Shown here: positions 7,551 to 10,766 of the stretch, piece after piece
How positions within the stretch are numbered: position 1 is the first letter of the stretch
How the letters are laid out: every line of letters starts with the position of its first letter
The notes under the pieces: model-generated
The model's input: the letters and a program-made list of their open reading frames with translations, nothing else
Databases searched by the model: none
What the model was told of the DNA's origin: nothing
Made by a program: the position numbers and the translations under genes
Assembly (NCBI GenBank): GCA_022563115.1
Contig: JADFNY010000087.1
Coordinates: 1 to 10,766 of the forward strand
DNA: 10,766 bases
Source: Acidobacteriota bacterium
GTDB taxonomy: Bacteria > Acidobacteriota > UBA890
Reading direction: 5' to 3'

Positions 7551-8031
7551 GATTGCCTCCGTGGCCGCGAACCGCCTCGAGAATCGAATCCACACCTTCG
7601 GGCGTGACCCGGTCGTAGAGGTGGTCGTTGACCATCAGCGTCGGGGCGTTGTCGCAGTTGCCCAGGCAGACAACGGGCAGCAGCGTGAATTCCCGGTCCT
7701 CCGAAGTCTCGCCGAATCCGATACCCAACCGCTCGCGCAAACGGTCACGAACACGCTCATAGCCGCACATCCAGCACGACACGCTGTCGCACACCTTGAT
7801 GACATGGTTACCGACGGGTTTTCTGAACAGCAGGTTGTAGAAGGTGGCCAACCCTTCGAGGTCAGCAGCAGGAAGTCCGAGGTACTCGGCGGCGTCCTGC
7901 AGCGACTCGTCCGAGATGTATCCATTAGTTCGTTGCACCCACCTCATGACGCTCACCGAAGCGGCGCGCGCGTCGTGGTAGTGCGAGCGGATCTCGTCGA
8001 GGCGGGTCTTGTCTTCGGCGCTGAAGCTCAT
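7543..8031 (-). CDS. nuoE: NADH-quinone oxidoreductase subunit E, [2Fe-2S]
   Basis: This thioredoxin-fold [2Fe-2S] subunit (N1a, 24-kDa homologue) pairs with NuoF in the NADH-oxidising module. It has 162 residues, the usual length. An N-terminal helical bundle (about 1-65, with LGLPAADLEGLATFYNLL) precedes the cluster domain. Ligands follow the family pattern: Cys81 and Cys86 (CDSVSC, Cx4C) and Cys122 and Cys126 (CLGNC, Cx3C). An extra cysteine, Cys89, follows in WMCGYE where homologues usually have another residue; it is unlikely to be a ligand. The ATG at 8031 shares ATGA with the nuoCD stop, and only a weak GCGGA lies upstream, which fits coupling to nuoCD. The stop overlaps nuoF by eight bases. 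Confidence 0.98.
   Translation of the reverse strand: MSFSAEDKTRLDEIRSHYHDARAASVSVMRWVQRTNGYISDESLQDAAEYLGLPAADLEGLATFYNLLFRKPVGNHVIKVCDSVSCWMCGYERVRDRLRERLGIGFGETSEDREFTLLPVVCLGNCDNAPTLMVNDHLYDRVTPEGVDSILEAVRGHGGNRG
7556..7560 (-). promoter_or_regulatory. Shine-Dalgarno site for nuoF
   Basis: CCTCC on the plus strand reads GGAGG on the coding strand, five bases before the GTG at 7550. It lies inside the 3' end of nuoE and decides the nuoF start in favour of GTG over the in-frame ATG at 7595. Confidence 0.8.
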
Positions 8032-9836
8032 CGATCGATGTCCGCCAGCACGTAGTCGATGCTGCCGAGGATGGTGATCAGGTCGGCGATCAGGCCCCCG
8101 CGGGCCAGCCGCGGCAGGATTTGCATGTGGACGAACGACGGCGTGCGAATGCGCAGGCGGTAGGGAGAGGGGCCGCCGTCGGCAACGATGTAGTAGCCGT
8201 TGTTGCCCTTCGGCGCCTCGATGCCGGCGTGCGCCTCACCCGCGGGGATGGTGAAACCCCACGACACCCCGACGAAATGGTGGATCAGCGTTTCAATGTT
8301 GACCATCGTCTCGGCGCGGGCGGGCGGCATCGACGTGTGATCGTCGGCGATGTAGTCGCCCGCCGGCATGTTGTCCGCCGCCTGCCGGATGATGCGCAGG
8401 CTCTGGCGGATTTCCTCGAAGCGCACCGCGGACCGCGCCAGGCAGTCACCGCCGTCGGCGGTCGGTATTTCGAAGTCGAATTGGTCGTAGCCGGAGTACG
8501 GGCGTTTCTTGCGGAAGTCCCACTCGAAGCCGCAGGCGCGCAGGTTCGGGCCGGTGACGCCCCATTCGATGGCTTCGTCGAGGCTGATCACTCCGACGCC
8601 GCGGGTGCGCGCCCGAAAGATCGGGTTGCCGATCAGCAGCTGTTCGTATTCCTTCAGCCGCTTTTCGAAACCCTTGAGGAACTCGTCGAGCAACGGGCGC
8701 CAGCCGTTCGGCAGGTCCATGGCGACCCCGCCGATGCGCAACCATGCCGGATGCATGCGGCCGCCGGTGATCGCCTCGACGACGTCGAACAGCTTCTCGC
8801 GATCGGTGAAGGTGAAGAACACCGGCGAGATGGCGCCGACGTCGTGCCCGAACGTCCCGATCCAGACCAAATGTGAGGCGACGCGAAAGAGCTCGCAAAG
8901 CAGCACGCGGATAACCTGGGCGCGCTCCGGGACCTGTGTTCCGGAGAGCTTCTCGACGGCGAGCAAGTAGGCGAGATTGTTGTTGACGCCGCTGAGGTAA
9001 TCGATGCGGTCGGTGTACGGAATATAGGTATGAAAGGTCTGCTGCTCGGCCATCTTCTCGGCGCCACGGTGGTGGAAGCCGATGTCGGGGATGACGTCGA
9101 CGATGCGCTCTCCGTCCAGCTTGAGGATGAGCCGGAGTAGGCCGTGGGTGCCCGGGTGGTTGGGGCCCAGGTTGAGGAACAGGTAATCGGTGTCGCCCTC
9201 GGGAACGGCGTTGCTGTCGTCTGGAAGGTTGCTCGAGGCCCAGTCGCCGTCGCTCAGACCCCACTCATGCGGTCGGAAGCGCAGCGCTTCCTCGTGCGCC
9301 GCGAACTGTTCCTCGGGGAGCCTGTAGGGCTCCATCTCGGTGGCCCGCGCTGGATGTTCCTTGCGCAGCGGGTGACCTTCCCAATCGAGCGGCATGAGGA
9401 TCCGTCGCAGGCAGGGGTGACCGTCGAAGCCGATGCCGAACATGTCGAAAACCTCGCGCTCGTACCAGTTCGCGGACGGCCAGATGTCGCTCACCGTGGG
9501 GGCGCTCGGATATTCGCCCTCGAGTGCGACTTTCAGCCGCACGTCGGCGTTGGCCGAATACGACATCAGGTGGTACACGAGGGTGAAATCGCCGCGTCGT
9601 CCGTTGCCGTTCTCGCCCGCTTCCCTCGCTTGCCGATGGCGCTCATCGATCGCCGTGAGGTCGTAGAGCACCCGGTAGTGATCGTCGCTGTCGGCGGCAA
9701 GCCAGGCGAGTGCAGCGTGCACCTGATCACGCGGCACCCAGGCGGTCGGGATGTCGTCTTTCGTCGCTTGGACGGCCACCGCTTGGTCACCGAGACGCGA
9801 TGCCAGCGATTCGAGAACCGCGGGGGCGGCGGCCAT
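8028..9836 (-). CDS. nuoCD: Fused NADH-quinone oxidoreductase subunits C and D
   Basis: One 602-residue frame joins the 30-kDa (NuoC) and 49-kDa (NuoD) subunits of the connecting module; NuoD forms much of the quinone pocket next to N2. NuoC covers about 1-185, with the signature WYEREVFDMFGIGFDGHP (124-141) and RRILMPLDWEGHPLRKE (144-160). A linker at about 186-215 leads to NuoD, with LGPNHPGTHG (223-232), HHRGAEKMAE (255-264) and YTDRIDYLSGVNNN (274-287). His227, His231 and Tyr280 match quinone-site positions. The ending LGSIDYVLADIDR is typical of NuoD. Length and order match the E. coli fusion. No stop or frame break is seen at the joint, so the fusion looks genuine. It starts two bases after nuoB and overlaps nuoE by four. 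GAGG ten bases upstream is a modest ribosome-binding site. Confidence 0.98.
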   Translation of the reverse strand: MAAAPAVLESLASRLGDQAVAVQATKDDIPTAWVPRDQVHAALAWLAADSDDHYRVLYDLTAIDERHRQAREAGENGNGRRGDFTLVYHLMSYSANADVRLKVALEGEYPSAPTVSDIWPSANWYEREVFDMFGIGFDGHPCLRRILMPLDWEGHPLRKEHPARATEMEPYRLPEEQFAAHEEALRFRPHEWGLSDGDWASSNLPDDSNAVPEGDTDYLFLNLGPNHPGTHGLLRLILKLDGERIVDVIPDIGFHHRGAEKMAEQQTFHTYIPYTDRIDYLSGVNNNLAYLLAVEKLSGTQVPERAQVIRVLLCELFRVASHLVWIGTFGHDVGAISPVFFTFTDREKLFDVVEAITGGRMHPAWLRIGGVAMDLPNGWRPLLDEFLKGFEKRLKEYEQLLIGNPIFRARTRGVGVISLDEAIEWGVTGPNLRACGFEWDFRKKRPYSGYDQFDFEIPTADGGDCLARSAVRFEEIRQSLRIIRQAADNMPAGDYIADDHTSMPPARAETMVNIETLIHHFVGVSWGFTIPAGEAHAGIEAPKGNNGYYIVADGGPSPYRLRIRTPSFVHMQILPRLARGGLIADLITILGSIDYVLADIDR

Positions 9837-9838
9837 GT

Positions 9839-10525
9839 TCAGCGAGCCTCGTTCGGCGGACGCAGCGTCCCCTGGCTGCGGCGTTGCTCGCGCTTCAGAT
9901 CCCGTTGTACCGGCAGCTCGGCGGCCGGCACGATGCCGTGCTCGTCGATAACCCAGGAGAGCGGGCGCTTCTCGGTGCCGATTCGGTCGCGCAGCAGCAG
10001 CAATCCCTCGAGGAACGATTCGGGTCGCGGCGGGCAGCCCGGCACGTAGACGTCGACCGGGAGGATGGAGTCGACGCCCTGGACGACGCTATAGATGTCG
10101 TACATGCCGCCGGAATTGGCGCAGGCGCCCATCGAGATGACCCACTTGGGCTCCAGCATCTGGTCGTAGAGCCGTTTGATCACCGGAGCGACCTTCTTGA
10201 AGACGGTGCCTGCGATGACGATGACATCGGCCTCACGCGGCGTGCCGCGGAGCACCTCGGCACCGAAGCGTGCGATGTCGTACTCCGACGTGAACGCGGT
10301 CATCATCTCGACGTAGCAGCACGACAGGCCGAAGTTGAACGGCCAGATCGAGTTCTTGCGTCCCCAGGCGACGAGGTTGTCGAGCCGCATCATGGCGAAG
10401 AGCTGCTGCATCGTCGAGGCGAACGAACCGCTGGTGCCGCGCGCCGCGGCGTCGGCGAGGTCGGCGGAGCGATCACGAGCCACGATCTCGAGCAGCTGCT
10501 CGCGGGTCAGCCGTGAATCACTCAC
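9839..10525 (-). CDS. nuoB: NADH-quinone oxidoreductase subunit B, N2 cluster
   Basis: This subunit (PSST homologue) holds [4Fe-4S] cluster N2, the direct electron donor to quinone. It has 228 residues from a GTG start. N2 ligands are the tandem Cys69-Cys70 in FGLSCCYVEMM, Cys135 in MGACANSGGMY and Cys164 in VPGCPPRPE. RKNSIWPFNFG and EPKWVISMGACANSGG are strongly conserved. The first 45 or so residues are a variable extension, of the size seen in E. coli NuoB, and the basic tail after about 205 is also E. coli-like. The GTG at 10525 overlaps the nuoA stop by eight bases and has GGGGAG six bases upstream. An in-frame ATG at 10654 would read nuoA out of frame and give non-homologous residues. 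The stop is two bases before nuoCD. Confidence 0.97.
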   Translation of the reverse strand: MSDSRLTREQLLEIVARDRSADLADAAARGTSGSFASTMQQLFAMMRLDNLVAWGRKNSIWPFNFGLSCCYVEMMTAFTSEYDIARFGAEVLRGTPREADVIVIAGTVFKKVAPVIKRLYDQMLEPKWVISMGACANSGGMYDIYSVVQGVDSILPVDVYVPGCPPRPESFLEGLLLLRDRIGTEKRPLSWVIDEHGIVPAAELPVQRDLKREQRRSQGTLRPPNEAR

Positions 10526-10766
10526 GCTCCACTCCCCAATCGAAGGCTCGCTTGGCCCACAGGTACAGGAGGCCGGCGAACAGCATGATCGTGAACACCA
10601 ACGACTCGACGTAGCCCAGCCAACCGACATCTCGGGCCGCGGCTGCCCAGGCAAAGAGGAACGCCGCCTCGAGGTCGAACAACAGGAAGGCCAGCGCGAT
10701 CGGATAGAAGTGCACCGGGAACCGCAGAGCCGGCTGCATGGTCGGCGGTATGCCGGACTCGTACGG
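10518..10766 (-). CDS. nuoA: NADH-quinone oxidoreductase subunit A, 5'-truncated by window edge
   Basis: This small membrane subunit (ND3 homologue) sits beside NuoH and NuoJ near the quinone tunnel. The last 82 residues are visible and the beginning lies past the right edge. The frame stays open to the edge, and its first residues, PYESGIPP, are the conserved motif of the matrix/cytoplasmic loop. The window therefore begins inside that loop, and the internal ATG at 10739 is not the start. FLLFDLEAAFLFAW follows, with Asp31 and Glu33 of the fragment. The 28-residue spacing from the Glu of YESG to this Asp equals that between E. coli Glu51 and Asp79. Two helices are visible (about 20-41 and 50-72). 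The stop lies within the start of nuoB (eight-base overlap). As the first gene of most nuo operons, its promoter would be off the window. Confidence 0.96.
   Translation of the reverse strand, partial: PYESGIPPTMQPALRFPVHFYPIALAFLLFDLEAAFLFAWAAAARDVGWLGYVESLVFTIMLFAGLLYLWAKRAFDWGVERE
10532..10537 (-). promoter_or_regulatory. Shine-Dalgarno site for nuoB
   Basis: CTCCCC on the plus strand reads GGGGAG on the coding strand, six bases before the GTG at 10525 and inside the end of nuoA. It supports the GTG start rather than the distant in-frame ATG at 10654. Confidence 0.7.

Noticed and set aside
7551..7595. Longer nuoF reading from the ATG at 7595
   Set aside because: The added 15 residues are nuoE read in another frame with no homology, and a GGAGG sits at the right distance from the GTG at 7550 instead.
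9200..9290. Possibility that the NuoC-NuoD fusion is a sequencing or assembly error removing a stop
   Set aside because: The joint reads through a natural linker, both halves are complete, and the total length and arrangement match the well-known E. coli-type fusion, so no frameshift needs to be invoked.
9144..10049. Plus-strand open frame of 301 codons opposite nuoCD and nuoB
   Set aside because: It spans the joint between two confirmed minus-strand genes and shows no family motif; it is a GC-driven shadow.
1..10766. Search for CRISPR arrays, tRNA or rRNA, insertion sequences, defence genes, terminators or internal promoters
   Set aside because: Essentially every base falls in a recognised nuo gene and the longest gap is 16 bases. 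No spaced direct repeats, terminal inverted repeats, cloverleaf-like sequences or terminator hairpins followed by T runs were found by eye.

Overview
The window is one uninterrupted stretch of a nuo operon encoding the proton-pumping NADH:quinone oxidoreductase (respiratory complex I, NDH-1). All genes are on the minus strand, so transcription runs from the right edge to the left edge. In transcription order they are nuoA (5' end beyond the right edge), nuoB, a fused nuoCD, nuoE, nuoF, nuoG, nuoH, nuoI, nuoJ, nuoK and nuoL (3' end beyond the left edge). nuoM and nuoN, which usually complete the set, would lie past the left edge; none of their sequence is visible.

Layout: 10766-10518 nuoA (membrane arm); 10525-9839 nuoB (cluster N2); 9836-8028 nuoCD (quinone site and connecting module); 8031-6228 nuoE and nuoF (NADH-oxidising module with FMN, N1a and N3); 6225-3547 nuoG (N1b, N4, N5, N7); 3550-2588 nuoH (heel of the membrane arm); 2585-2034 nuoI (N6a, N6b); 2037-1 nuoJ, nuoK and nuoL (proton-translocating membrane arm). 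Neighbouring genes overlap by 1, 4 or 8 bases or are separated by 2 bases; the largest gap is 16 bases, between nuoK and nuoL. There is therefore no room for an internal promoter, terminator, RNA gene or mobile element between genes, and none was seen. The promoter must lie upstream of nuoA, outside the window. Tight packing suggests translational coupling and near-stoichiometric synthesis.

Together the products oxidise NADH at NuoEF, pass electrons through the iron-sulphur chain of NuoG, NuoI and NuoB to quinone at the NuoB/NuoD/NuoH interface, and drive proton pumping through NuoH, A, J, K and L (with M and N).

Organism: a G+C-rich bacterium (judged by eye, not computed) with strong G/C third positions and GTG starts in two genes. 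Subunit architecture is that of the E. coli-type complex I clade: NuoC and NuoD fused, a roughly 900-residue NuoG carrying the extra N7 cluster ligands, and NuoI and NuoK with E. coli-like C-termini. That clade is not confined to Gammaproteobacteria, so I do not assign a phylum. I found no sign of a previously undescribed system. The points worth a second look are modest: a Pro/Ala-rich tandem-repeat insertion in NuoG, an insertion near the NuoL N-terminus, the E. coli-type subunit set in a GC-rich operon, the overlapping GTG starts, and a repeated ribosome-binding-site/stop/start cassette.
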